NCBI GenBank assembly: GCA_034096865.1
Contig: JAWQFJ010026905.1
Location: 10,001-30,000, forward strand
DNA: 20,000 bases
Direction of reading: 5' to 3'
DNA from: Theodoxus fluviatilis
Taxonomy: Eukaryota > Mollusca > Gastropoda > Cycloneritida > Neritidae
Shown here: positions 7,729 to 17,879 of the stretch, piece by piece
Position numbering within the stretch: position 1 is the first letter of the stretch
Layout: every line of letters begins with the position of its first letter
The notes under the pieces: generated by a model
Seen by the model: the letters and a program-made list of their open reading frames with translations, nothing else
What the model was told of the DNA's origin: nothing
The model's database searches: none
Translations under genes and position numbers: made by a program

Positions 7729-7759
7729 CTGTGAGTGTCTTGGAAAAGGCAACGGAATG

Positions 7760-8058
7760 CATGAAACGATCATGATGGACGGATAAATGAAAGGTGGGAG
7801 GGAAGGAGTAATAAGGATAATATTCAAAGAAAGGAGGAGGGAAGGGACGAATGGAGAGGAGCGAGGGAGGAAAGAATAAAGAGAATAATGGACATGTGAA
7901 GGAAAGGAGGGAGGGGCACATAAAGTGATGATGCTTAGAATCCGGGAAGAATGAAAGGAAAGAAGGATGGAGAGAGGGACGGAGGTAAAGAGGGAATGAG
8001 AAATGGAGTGACGGATGGACGGTAGGACGGATGAATGGACGATGAAAGAACGCATGCG
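7760..8058 (+). repeat. Degenerate purine-rich (GGAA/GGAT/GGAC)n tract
   Basis: About 290 bp dominated by GGA-plus-one tetranucleotides (AGGGAAGGAG, GAAGGATGG, GGACGGATGAATGG) with little C or T. It looks like an old decayed microsatellite. The long minus-strand frame over it is Ser/Pro/Phe-rich by composition and not a gene. Confidence 0.85.
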
Positions 8059-8158
8059 CATATGCATGCACGGTGGCCCGGCTCACGCTTCATAAGATGG
8101 AAAGATGAGTGATATCGACATTAAACAAGAAGGGCAAAACCTATACGACTCACACGCT

Positions 8159-8617
8159 TGACCTTGACCGTTATATGACCTTGACCTTCAGGTGACCTTC
8201 AAGGTCAAGCTCAAACAACTAAACCTACCAATGACATCATACACTAAGAAATGCTTTACACATTTTTCCTACCAAAATACATGTGACCTTGACCTTGGGT
8301 CAAGGTCATCCAAGGTCATGCAACACAAAGCTGTTAATTCAAGACATAGGAAGCACAATGGTGCTTATTGGCACTTACTACCATGAGATATGGTCACTTT
8401 TAGTGGTTCACTACCCCATTTTGGTCACATTTCATAAGGGTCAAAGTGACCTTGACCTTGATGATATGTGACCAAATGTGTCTCATGATGAAAGTATAAC
8501 ATGTGCCCCACATAATTATTAAGTTTGAAACAGTTATCTTCCATAGTTCAGGGTCAGGGTCACTTCAAAATATGTATACAATCCAGCTTTGAAAATCTCC
8601 TGTGACCTTGACCTTGA
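8159..8617. promoter_or_regulatory. Cluster of nine exact TCAAGGTCA nuclear-receptor half-sites
   Basis: Exact TGACCTTGA or its complement occurs at 8159-8167, 8176-8184, 8199-8207, 8284-8292, 8300-8308, 8447-8455, 8453-8461, 8603-8611 and 8609-8617. TCAAGGTCA is the extended monomer site of NR5A (SF-1/FTZ-F1) and ERR receptors. Overlapping pairs form AGGTCA direct repeats with no spacer, and 8193-8207 is a TGACCT-TCA-AGGTCA everted pair. The motif matches are seen directly; binding is only inferred. Confidence 0.55.
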
Positions 8618-8895
8618 AGCAAGGTCAACCAAACTGGTATCAAAAGATAGGGATTACTTTGCCCTATATACCATATATAGGTCAGGTATCCAATCTCAAA
8701 AACGTCAGAGAAAATGGAGAAAATGTGAAAAATGGCTGATTTTTAGTCAACATTTACGGCCCCTGCGATCTTGACCTTAAAGCAAGGACAAGTCACTATG
8801 TATGTTTTTTGAGGCCTTGTCATCATACACCATCATGCCACATTTGGTATTGATAGACTTAATAGTCTCCGAGAAAAATCCAATGTTAAAGTTTT

Positions 8896-8953
8896 CGGAC
8901 GCCCGGACGCCCGGACGCCCGGACGCCCGGACGCCCGGACGCCCGGACGGACG
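8896..8953 (+). repeat. (CGGACGCC)n 8-bp microsatellite
   Basis: About seven tandem CGGACGCC units ending in CGGACGGACG, located just inside the end of the TGACCTTGA element. The sharp GC contrast with the AT-rich body is typical of this element family. Confidence 0.95.
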
Positions 8954-9114
8954 AAAAGGGTGAGTACATAGACTCACTTTTGCTTCGCATGTGAGTCAAA
9001 AATGCATGAACAGAGGAATAACCAGGAAGGTGAATGGATCGACAGATTGGTGGAGTAACGGATATCTCCGAACCAAATATGTTAAATGACCCTTGACAGA
9101 AAGATGGAATGACA

Positions 9115-9247
9115 GACAGTCACACACACAGACACACAGACAGACACAAAGACACACAGGCAGACGGACAGACACACAGACAGAGGCACACAGACAGACA
9201 CCCACACCCACAGACATATACACAGACAGACAGACAGACAGACAAAT
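9115..9247. repeat. (CACAGACAGACA)n microsatellite
   Basis: Imperfect CACACAGACAGACA-type units with a pure (CAGA)n end near 9225-9243. Minus-strand frames are Val/Cys/Leu/Ser repeats without coding meaning. Confidence 0.95.
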
Positions 9248-9498
9248 ACACAAATACGGTCTTTGTAAATGATAAAATATAATAATAATAATAGTTTATT
9301 CATATGCACATACCTTCCCTTGACAGGCAAGCTCATGGCGTTTACAATATTAATTTCTTTTAATCAACACTCATACAACCACTCAACACCACATTCCTAC
9401 AAAAACTCACACACTACACACATTAAAAAAAATAAAACTAAGATCCAATAGAACAAATAGAACAATCTATACAATATACACAGCACTTGCCGGCCAGG

Positions 9499-9687
9499 TC
9501 AAGTAAGGCGAAGCAGCTCAGCGGGAAAGGCGGATCGGAAGAGGTGGGTCTTCAGAGCACTTTTGAACTGAGGCAGAGTGTCAGAATGATGGACTGAGAG
9601 AGGGAGACTATTCCAGGTTACAGGTCCAATATAGGAGAAGGCACGCTGTTCTTGAGTTTTCTTATTACGGCGGGGGACCTTGAGCAT
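9499..9687 (-). pseudogene. LINE C-terminal tail domain
   Basis: Minus-strand frame of 62 codons with FSYIGPVTWNSLPLSVHHSD and LPQFKSALKTHLF, the well-known conserved end of CR1/L2/jockey-type RT proteins, ending at a stop (9499-9501). The preceding protein continues upstream on the minus strand in the same or a neighbouring frame as PSRSLRSAADSRMLKVPRR, but an in-frame TAG interrupts it near 9730. Confidence 0.85.
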
Positions 9688-9884
9688 TCTAGAGTCAGCA
9701 GCTGAGCGTAGAGATCTGGAGGGCTTCTAGACTGTAAGAATTTCTTTAAGAGCGTGTGGTGCGGTGTTGTTGATGGCATTGAAGCACAAAGTAGCAAGTT
9801 TATAATCTATCCTCTGAGAGATGGGGAGCCAGTGAAGTGTATGTAGGAGTCATGAGACATGGGTACGCTTGGGACATCGAAAAA

Positions 9885-10628
9885 CTAGCCTAGCAGCACA
9901 ATTCTGAACTTTCTGGAGTTTGTTAAGCAGAGTGTGCCAGCGAGAAGAGAGTTTCCATAGTCGAGACGAGACAGAACAAGTGATTTGATGAGCGTTTTGG
10001 TGGCCTGCTGAGAAAGATAATGACGAATGGTACTAATTTTCCTTAGCTCGTAATATGCTAACTGACAGACTTTGTTGACATGAGATCTCATTGACAGATC
10101 ATCGTCAAACATAACGCCTAAATTTCTAACAGACCGAGAGAAGACGATGTCACTGTGACCAATGGTTAGTTTGAGGGCCTGATCCGATTTGCCTCCGCCG
10201 CCCACCAGGAGTGCTTCAGTTTTTGAGTCATTGAGTTGGAGCTTGTTCCGGGTCATCCACCGTTTCACGTCAGAGATACAATGTTCGCTGGTAGAAAGAA
10301 GAGAGAGGATTTGACTGGGATGGGAGGAGTTGTAGAGCTGGGTATCATCAGCTAATTCACGGTGAGAGACTGAATGACTGTCAATTACATTGGAGAGTGG
10401 TTGGGTGTACAGTAGAAACAGCAGAGGACCCAGAACAGAGCCCCGAGGGACTCCGTACTTGAGAGGTGTAGGATCAGAAGCAAAACCCGAGATCGAAATT
10501 GTCTGTCTACGTTCTGAGATATATGAATGCAGGAAAGAGAGTGCTAAGTTCTCAATGCCAAAAACGTTTCTAAGACGGGTGAGAAGAATTCCATGGTCTA
10601 TTGTGTCGAACGCGGCACTCAAGTCCAA
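9885..10628 (-). pseudogene. LINE reverse transcriptase, palm and thumb
   Basis: 247 codons. MDLSAAFDTIDHGILL carries the first catalytic Asp (residue 8). GVPRGSVLGPLLFLLY (about 59-74) is the conserved GxPQGS box with Gln replaced by Arg. ELADDTQLY (about 91-99) holds the catalytic Asp pair, but the usual Tyr or Phe before ADD is Leu. KRWMTRNKLQLNDSKTE and VRNLGVMFDDDLSMRSHV follow in the usual order. The frame breaks at about 9890 by a shift; the continuation CAARLVFRCPKRTHVS lies in another frame and then meets a stop. The polymerase is recognisable but not intact. Confidence 0.9.
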
Positions 10629-10678
10629 CAGAGTAAGAAGAGAAACTTTGGAATTGTCAGAAGCAACGAGAAGATCGT

Positions 10679-11218
10679 TTAGAACACGGAACAGAGTTGT
10701 TTCGGTGGAATGATGAGCACGGTACGCGGATTGAAAACGGGCAAAAGGTCATACTGGGACACGTGCTCCAGCAGCTGCTGCAAAGCTAACTTCTCTAACA
10801 ATTTTGACAGAAAAGAAAGATTGGAGACTGGCCTATAATTACTAAGTTTGTTTGGATCTAGGTCCTGCTTCTTCAAGAGCGGTTTAACTATAGCCTGCTT
10901 GAAAACACTAGGGAAGGTGCCAGTCTGGAAGCAATCATTGATCATCTGTGTCAGGACAGGTAGGATCTCATTAATGCACTCAACTAAGAGGGGTGTGGGA
11001 ACAGGGTCAAGGTCACAGGAGGTAGGGTTCATACTGCGGATGGTATTGAGGACCGCACTAGCCTCAACCGGGCTGAACTGAAGGAGGGGAGTACCCCTGA
11101 AGGATACTGGGTCACTAACAGGCGCACCTGCATCAGCAGACATGTCAACGTTGCTTCGAATATCGGACACCTTGGACACAACAAAAAAGTCGCAAAACAT
11201 CTGAGGTAACAACGACAT
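10679..11218 (-). pseudogene. LINE reverse transcriptase, N-terminal part (fingers)
   Basis: Minus-strand frame with SCDLDPVPTPLLVECINEI, INDCFQTGTFPSVFKQAIVK, PLLKK and NYRPVSNLSFLSKLLEKL, the standard opening of CR1/L2 RT. An extra base near 10740 (GTTTTCAAT) throws the frame out; the true continuation (FQSAYRAHHSTETTLFRVL) is one base away and leads into the palm segment at 10628. Upstream the linker (VDMAKTVYFNAKICASTTCG, then a stop, LFSITNRLMNPLYYSP) lies in yet another frame. Confidence 0.88.
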
Positions 11219-11338
11219 TGGTGAAGAAGGGAGAGTAGTACAACGGGTTCATGAGTCTGTTCGTGATGGAAAATAATTAACCGCAAGTGGTAGAAGCACA
11301 TATTTTTGCATTGAAGTACACTGTCTTAGCCATATCGA

Positions 11339-12136
11339 CTAGACGATTGATCTTGTGCTTGATAGAAGAAAACTTTCTTTGTGAACAGCCAAACCAGAAC
11401 GCAGCCACTGTCGCTTAGCTTGTCGCTTTTTCTGCTTCAAAGCACGGAGTTCGGAAGCGATGGTGCTATACCACGGGGTGGAGCGACGCCGAAGGACCTT
11501 GCGCTGCGCTGCTGGGGCATTACTGTCAAGGACAGAGCGGAGGTGATCACACAACTGGTCAGCGGATGGCGCGGGTGACGCAGCAGCCAGAGCAGCCACA
11601 TCATGTTTGAACACAGTCAAATCAATGCCACGGAGGTTTCGAACGCTGCGGTACTCCGGCCGCCGCCGCACCGGCCGCCGTACATCCAAGTCACACAACA
11701 CAGCGAAATGGTCAGAGGTCAAGAATTGAGAGACATGACATGAGCGAAACACATTGTCATCAGGACGAAACAGCACCCAGTCAATGATATGACCAGACCT
11801 GTGGGTGGGGTCTAAAACAGCTTGCTCCAGACCGAAGATAGACAAGATGTCCATCATGCGTACAGTACTGTAGTTTTCTGGCTTATCATAATGAAAATTA
11901 AAGTTACCAACAATGACACCATTCCCTTGAAGATTGGCTAACATATCACTAAACTGTAAATAGAACATAGCATCAGTCAACTTGTTTGCTTTGCTGGGGG
12001 GTGGCCTATACACACAAAAGAAATGCACACAAACTGGGGTGTTCAAAGTCAGCTGGATGACCTCGAAACTGTCATGGGAAAACGAGAAAGATGTACTGAC
12101 CACAACTGGAAAACGTTCTCTATACAGCACTGTCAC
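11339..12136 (-). pseudogene. LINE endonuclease domain (APE-like), partial
   Basis: 265 codons of an exonuclease-endonuclease-phosphatase fold domain that would nick target DNA. Visible motifs: CVYRPPPS (about 41-48), VIVGNFNFHYD (about 74-84), SGHIIDWVLF (about 114-123) and TSDHFAVLCDL (about 140-150). In the normally invariant GDFN motif, Asp is replaced by Asn (codon AAC), which should abolish catalysis. The first conserved motifs (the Asn and Glu of the N-terminal part) are missing upstream of 12136. A basic linker (RRRSTPWYS, KKRQAKRQWLR) follows, and a TAG at 11341-11339 ends the frame before the RT part. Confidence 0.88.
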
Positions 12137-12180
12137 ACACCCTGCCCTCGGTGCACGAGAATGAGACTATGGTGGCTGGA

Positions 12181-12467
12181 CAACAACTCAGGTGAGTTCT
12201 GTTGGACTCGGCGAAGAATAGACAGAAGAAACACAAACTTGAAAATTGTCCAAAAGTCGAAGAGAAACTGGAGCAAAAATCTACACCACACTTACGGCGG
12301 CATCTTCACTCACATGTAAGTACCAAAAAACTACACACAAAAGTCCTTCTTTCAATTAAAAAAAATCAATTTTACTGGTGAGAACTTTCAGCAACGCTTG
12401 CTAGGCGCGTGAACATAACTCTCAATTAGAACGAGGAGTCTGAACGGAAAATCTGGAGGGCCATACA
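12181..12467. other. Non-coding stretch between LINE and minisatellite
   Basis: No coding or repeat signal is seen. It is AT-moderate, with a run of A at 12358-12366. It may hold unrecognised 5' sequence of the LINE. Confidence 0.45.
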
Positions 12468-12922
12468 CCTGGCCAGCCAAGCAAAGGGATAGACACCTGC
12501 CTGTGTCAATAAGTCAACCTGGCCAGCCAAGCAAAGGGATAGACACCTGCCTGTGTCAATAAGTCAACCTGGCCAGCCAAGCAAAGAGTTCGATACCTGC
12601 CTGTGTCAGTAAGTTAACCTGCCTGTGTCAATAAGTCAACCTGGGCAGCCAAGCAAAGAGTTCGATACCTGCCTGTGTCAGTAAGTTAACCTGCCTGTGT
12701 CAATAAATCAACCTGGCCAGCCAAGCAAAGGAGTAGACACCTGCCTGTGTCAATAAGTCAACCTGGGCAGCCAAGCAAAGGAGTAGACACCTGCCTGTGT
12801 CAATAAGTCAACCTGGCCAGCCAAGCAAAGGGATAGTAACTGCCTGTGTCAGTAAGTTAACCTGGCCAGCCAAGCAAAGAGTTCGATACCTGCCTGTGTC
12901 AGTAAGTTAACTTGGCCAGCCA
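12468..12922. repeat. 50-bp minisatellite with an inserted 22-bp module
   Basis: Units begin at CCTGGCCAGCCAAGCAAAG (12468, 12518, 12568, 12640, then about every 50 bp to 12911) and end in CCTGCCTGTGTCAATAAGTCAA or CAGTAAGTTAA. Two unit types occur, GGGATAGACA and GAGTTCGATA. After at least two units a 22-bp piece is repeated (CCTGCCTGTGTCAATAAGTC plus two bases, at 12618-12639 and again near 12690), lengthening that period to 72. One unit near 12830 has a short deletion. Confidence 0.95.
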
Positions 12923-13303
12923 TGCGTGGAGCGAGATAAGGCCGCCTACCCCTGACCCCAGTGCAGCCTGCGTCACTGTGGCAACAGTGGACGTGCAGGA
13001 CGGTCCATCCCTCCAGCCACGGAGACTGCCAGGAGCCGCACTGACGGTGGGCATCCCTGAGGTCCATCAGCTCCATCACGTGGTCTCTGCTGGCTCCTAG
13101 CAACCTCTCTCCTCTGGGTAAGCAAGGACCACACTCAAGCTGATGGAATATCAGTTACACTTACGTCAGTGATTCCTTCTCTTGAACGTGTGTGCCCATT
13201 ACGCTTCCGATGTTATGAATTTCAATTTCCAGTCATGCTGTACGGCTCAGCTTAGCTTACCTTATGGCAATGTAAGAGAAAGCCCATTATAGGAGTAAGG
13301 TAA
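12923..13303. other. Unique spacer between two tandem arrays, nothing recognised
   Basis: GC-moderate unique DNA. It is open on both strands around 12912-13103, but the two frames overlap antiparallel and neither resembles a known protein. No tRNA, transposon end or promoter motif is seen. Confidence 0.5.
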
Positions 13304-13818
13304 GATATGAATGATACGACACCAGAGGTAGAATATGAATGATGCGATACCAGAGATAGAATATGAATGATACGATACCAGAGGTAGAATATGAATGATA
13401 CGACACCAGAGATAGAATATGAATGATGCGATACCAGAGATAGAATATGAATGATACGATACCAGAGGCAGAATATGAATGATACGACACCAGAGATAGA
13501 ATATGAATGATACGACACCAGAGATAGAATATGAATGATACGATACCAGAGGCAGAATATGAATGACGCGATACCAGAGATAGAATATGAATGATACGAT
13601 ACCAGAGGTAGAATATGAATGATACGATACCAGAGGTAGAATATGAATGATACGACACCAGAGATAGAATATGAATGATACGATACCAGAGGTAGAATAT
13701 GAATGATGCAATACCAGAGATAGAATATGAATGATACGACACCAGAGATAGAACATGAATGATACGATACCAGAGATAGAATATGAATGATGCAATACCA
13801 GAGGCAGAATATGAATGA

Positions 13819-14098
13819 CGCGATACCAGAGACAGAATATGAATGCTACGATACCAGAGATAGAATATGAATGATACGATACCAGAGATAGAATATGAAT
13901 GATACGATACCAGAGATAGAATATGAATGACGCGATACCAGAGATAGAATATGAATGACGCGATACCAGAGACAGAATATGAATGCTACAATACCAGAGA
14001 TAGAATATGAATGATACGATACCAGAGATAGAATATGAATGATACGATACCAGAGATAGAATATGAATGACGCGATACCAGAGATAGAATATGAATGA
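13819..14098. repeat. 140-bp higher-order repeat (five 28-bp units, two copies)
   Basis: Unit variants run in the order GACGCG/AGACAG, GCTACG, GATACG, GATACG, GACGCG. The same order follows immediately, with GCTACA in place of GCTACG. The start of the series, preceded by GATGCAATACC/AGGCAG, recurs near 14854, 1065 bp to the right of its first occurrence (13789). Confidence 0.7.
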
Positions 14099-14969
14099 TA
14101 CGACACCAGAGATAGAATATGAATGACGCGATACCAGAGATAGAATATGAATGATACGACACCAGAGATAGAATATGAATGATACGATACCAGAGATAGA
14201 ATATGAATGATACAATACCAGAGGTAGAATATGAATGATGCAATACCAGAGGTAGAATATGAATGATACGACACCAGAGGTAGAATATGAATGATACGAC
14301 ACCAGAGAATAGAATATGAATGATACAATACCAGAGATAGAATATGAATGATACAATACCAGAGGTAGAATATGAATGATGCGATACCAGAGATAGAATA
14401 TGAATGATACGATACCAGAGATAGAATATGAATGATGCGATACCAGAGATAGAATATGAATGATACGATACCAGAGATAGAATATGAATGACGCGATACC
14501 AGAGGTAGAATATGAATGATACGATACCAGAGATAGAATATGAATGACGCGATACCAGAGGTAGAATATGAATGATACGATACCAGAGGTAGAATATGAA
14601 TGATACGATACCAGAGGTAGAATATGAATGATACGATACCAGAGGTAGAATATGAATGATGCGATACCAGAGGTAGAATATGAATGATACGATACCAGAG
14701 ATAGAATATGAATGACGCGATACCAGAGATAGAATATGAATGATACGATACCAGAGATAGAATATGAATGATACGATACCAGAGATAGAATATGAATGAT
14801 ACGATACCAGAGATAGAATATGAATGATACGATACCAGAGATAGAATATGAATGATGCAATACCAGAGGCAGAATATGAATGACGCGATACCAGACATAG
14901 AATATGAATGCTACGATACCAGAGATAGAATATGAATGATACGATACCAGAGATAGAATATGAATGATA

Positions 14970-15360
14970 CGACACCAGAGATAGAATATGAATGATACGA
15001 TACCAGAGGTAGAATATGAATGATACGACACCAGAGATAGAATATGAATGATACGATACCAGAGGTAGAATATGAATGATACGACACCAGAGATAGAATA
15101 TGAATGATACGATACCAGAGATACAGTATGAATGATACGACACCAGAGATAGAATATGAATGATACGATACCAGAGATAGAATATGAATGATACGACACC
15201 AGAGATAGAATATGAATGATACGATACCAGAGGTAGAATATGAATGATACGACACCAGAGATAGAATATGAATGATACGATACCAGAGGTAGAATATGAA
15301 TGATACGATACCAGAGGTAGAATATGAATGATACGACACCAGAGATAGAATATGAATGAT
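14970..15360. repeat. 56-bp dimeric higher-order stretch within the satellite
   Basis: Units with CGACACC alternate with units with CGATACC for about six dimers, with the A/G site mostly A after CGACACC and G or A after CGATACC. One unit (15121-15129) has ATACAGTATG instead of ATAGAATATG. The alternation is lost after about 15330. Confidence 0.75.
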
Positions 15361-17836
15361 ACGATACCAGAGATAGAATATGAATGATACGATACCAGAG
15401 ATAGAATATGAATGATACGATACCAGAGATAGAATATGAATGATACGATACCAGAGATAGAATATGAATGATACGATACCAGAGGTAGAATATGAATGAT
15501 ACGATACCAGAGGTAGAATATGAATGATACGACACCAGAGATAGAATATGAATGATACGATACCAGAGATAGAATATGAATGATACGATACCAGAGGTAG
15601 AATATGAATGATACGATACCAGAGATAGAATATGAATGATACGATACCAGAGATAGAATATGAATGATACGATACCAGAGATAGAATATGAATGATACGA
15701 TACCAGAGGTAGAATATGAATGATACGATACCAGAGGTAGAATATGAATGATACGATACCAGAGGTAGAATATGAATGATACGATACCAGAGATAGAATA
15801 TGAATGATACGATACCAGAGATAGAATATGAATGATACGATACCAGAGATAGAATATGAATGATACGATACCAGAGGTAGAATATGAATGATACGATACC
15901 AGAGGTAGAATATGAATGATACGATACCAGAGGTAGAATATGAATGATACGATACCAGAGGTAGAATATGAATGATACGATACCAGAGATAGAATATGAA
16001 TGATACGATACCAGAGATAGAATATGAATGATACGATACCAGAGATAGAATATGAATGATACGATACCAGAGATAGAATATGAATGATACGATACCAGAG
16101 ATAGAATATGAATGATACGATACCAGAGATAGAATATGAATGATACGATACCAGAGATAGAATATGAATGATACGATACCAGAGATAGAATATGAATGAT
16201 ACGATACCAGAGATAGAATATGAATGATACGATACCAGAGATAGAATATGAATGATACGATACCAGAGATAGAATATGAATGATACGATACCAGAGATAG
16301 AATATGAATGATACGATACCAGAGGTAGAATATGAATGATACGATACCAGAGGTAGAATATGAATGATACGATACCAGAGATAGAATATGAATGATACGA
16401 CACCAGAGATAGAATATGAATGATACGATACCAGAGATAGAATATGAATGATACGATACCAGAGATAGAATATGAATGATACGATACCAGAGATAGAATA
16501 TGAATGATACGATACCAGAGATAGAATATGAATGATACGATACCAGAGGTAGAATATGAATGATACGATACCAGAGGTAGAATATGAATGATACGATACC
16601 AGAGATAGAATATGAATGATACGATACCAGAGGTAGAATATGAATGATACGATACCAGAGATAGAATATGAATGATACGATACCAGAGGTAGAATATGAA
16701 TGATACGATACCAGAGATAGAATATGAATGATACGATACCAGAGGTAGAATATGAATGATACGATACCAGAGGTAGAATATGAATGATACGATACCAGAG
16801 GTAGAATATGAATGATACGATACCAGAGATAGAATATGAATGATACGATACCAGAGATAGAATATGAATGATACGATACCAGAGATAGAATATGAATGAT
16901 ACGATACCAGAGATAGAATATGAATGATACGATACCAGAGGTAGAATATGAATGATACGATACCAGAGGTAGAATATGAATGATACGATACCAGAGATAG
17001 AATATGAATGATACGATACCAGAGATAGAATATGAATGATACGATACCAGAGATAGAATATGAATGATACGATACCAGAGATAGAATATGAATGATACGA
17101 TACCAGAGATAGAATATGAATGATACGATACCAGAGATAGAATATGAATGATACGATACCAGAGATAGAATATGAATGATACGATACCAGAGATAGAATA
17201 TGAATGATACGATACCAGAGGTAGAATATGAATGATACGATACCAGAGATAGAATATGAATGATACGATACCAGAGATAGAATATGAATGATACGATACC
17301 AGAGATAGAATATGAATGATACGATACCAGAGATAGAATATGAATGATACGATACCAGAGATAGAATATGAATGATACGATACCAGAGGTAGAATATGAA
17401 TGATACGATACCAGAGATAGAATATGAATGATACGATACCAGAGATAGAATATGAATGATACGATACCAGAGATAGAATATGAATGATACGATACCAGAG
17501 ATAGAATATGAATGATACGATACCAGAGGTAGAATATGAATGATACGATACCAGAGATAGAATATGAATGATACGATACCAGAGGTAGAATATGAATGAT
17601 ACGATACCAGAGATAGAATATGAATGATACGATACCAGAGATAGAATATGAATGATACGATACCAGAGGTAGAATATGAATGATACGATACCAGAGATAG
17701 AATATGAATGATACGATACCAGAGGTAGAATATGAATGATACGATACCAGAGATAGAATATGAATGATACGATACCAGAGGTAGAATATGAATGATACGA
17801 TACCAGAGATAGAATATGAATGATACGATACCAGAG

Positions 17837-17879
17837 AGATATGAATGATCGAACCAGAGTGAATGATACGATACCAGAG
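17837..17879. other. Two collapsed satellite units with 13 bp missing
   Basis: In an otherwise uniform part of the array, two successive units are 23 and 20 bp instead of 28, with several small separate gaps (AGATATGAATGATCGAACC, then AGAGTGAATG). This shifts all minus-strand frames relative to the unit. The scattered small deletions resemble read or assembly error as much as mutation. Confidence 0.85.

Larger units (their letters stand above)
8140..9000 (+). mobile_element. Non-autonomous molluscan repeat element with TGACCTTGACCTT motifs
   Basis: An AT-rich body with repeated TGACCTTGACCTT blocks, often paired with inverted AAGGTCA, ends in a (CGGACGCC)n tract and then AGGGTGAGTACATAGACTCACTTTTGCTTCGCATGTGAGTCAAAAA. 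The terminal GACTCAC (8971-8977) and GTGAGTC (8991-8997) can pair, and GACTCAC recurs at the left side (8148-8154). I recall this ensemble as an abundant interspersed family in molluscs. No protein is encoded. Exact ends and any target-site duplication are uncertain, as is whether it is a MITE or another class. Confidence 0.65.
9272..12180 (-). mobile_element. CR1/L2-like LINE, 5'-truncated and inactivated
   Basis: Read on the minus strand: an apurinic-endonuclease-like domain (12136-11339), a linker, reverse transcriptase (11218 to about 9885) and a C-terminal tail (to 9499), followed by about 200 bp of untranslated sequence. The 3' end on the minus strand reads CATATGAATAAACTATTATTATTATTAT, a poly(A)-like signal plus a short repeat as in CR1/L2 ends (9276-9302). 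The first part of the endonuclease is missing, so the copy is 5'-truncated near 12150-12180. Several frameshifts and stops separate the domains. The minus-strand orientation is opposite to the LINE at 3957-5645, to which it is not closely related. It would have moved by target-primed reverse transcription. Confidence 0.88.

Noticed and set aside
7587..7775. Plus-strand peptide with three identical 16-residue repeats
   Set aside because: The 48-bp unit is a multiple of three, so any open frame gives a peptide repeat. The AATAAA content and position fit a 3' untranslated region better.
7003..8067. 354-codon minus-strand open frame
   Set aside because: It runs antisense through the collagen C4-like exon, the poly-C run, the 48-bp repeats and a purine-rich tract. 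The composition explains the openness, and no domain is recognisable.
8062..9008. ATGCATG on both sides (8062-8068 and 9002-9008) as target-site duplication of the TGACCTTGA element
   Set aside because: The left copy lies about 75 bp outside the apparent element start, and ATGCATG is common in this window. It is not convincing without an empty site.
12849..13103. Small genes on either strand in the spacer before the 28-bp satellite
   Set aside because: The frames overlap antiparallel in GC-richer DNA, resemble no family, and one starts inside the minisatellite.
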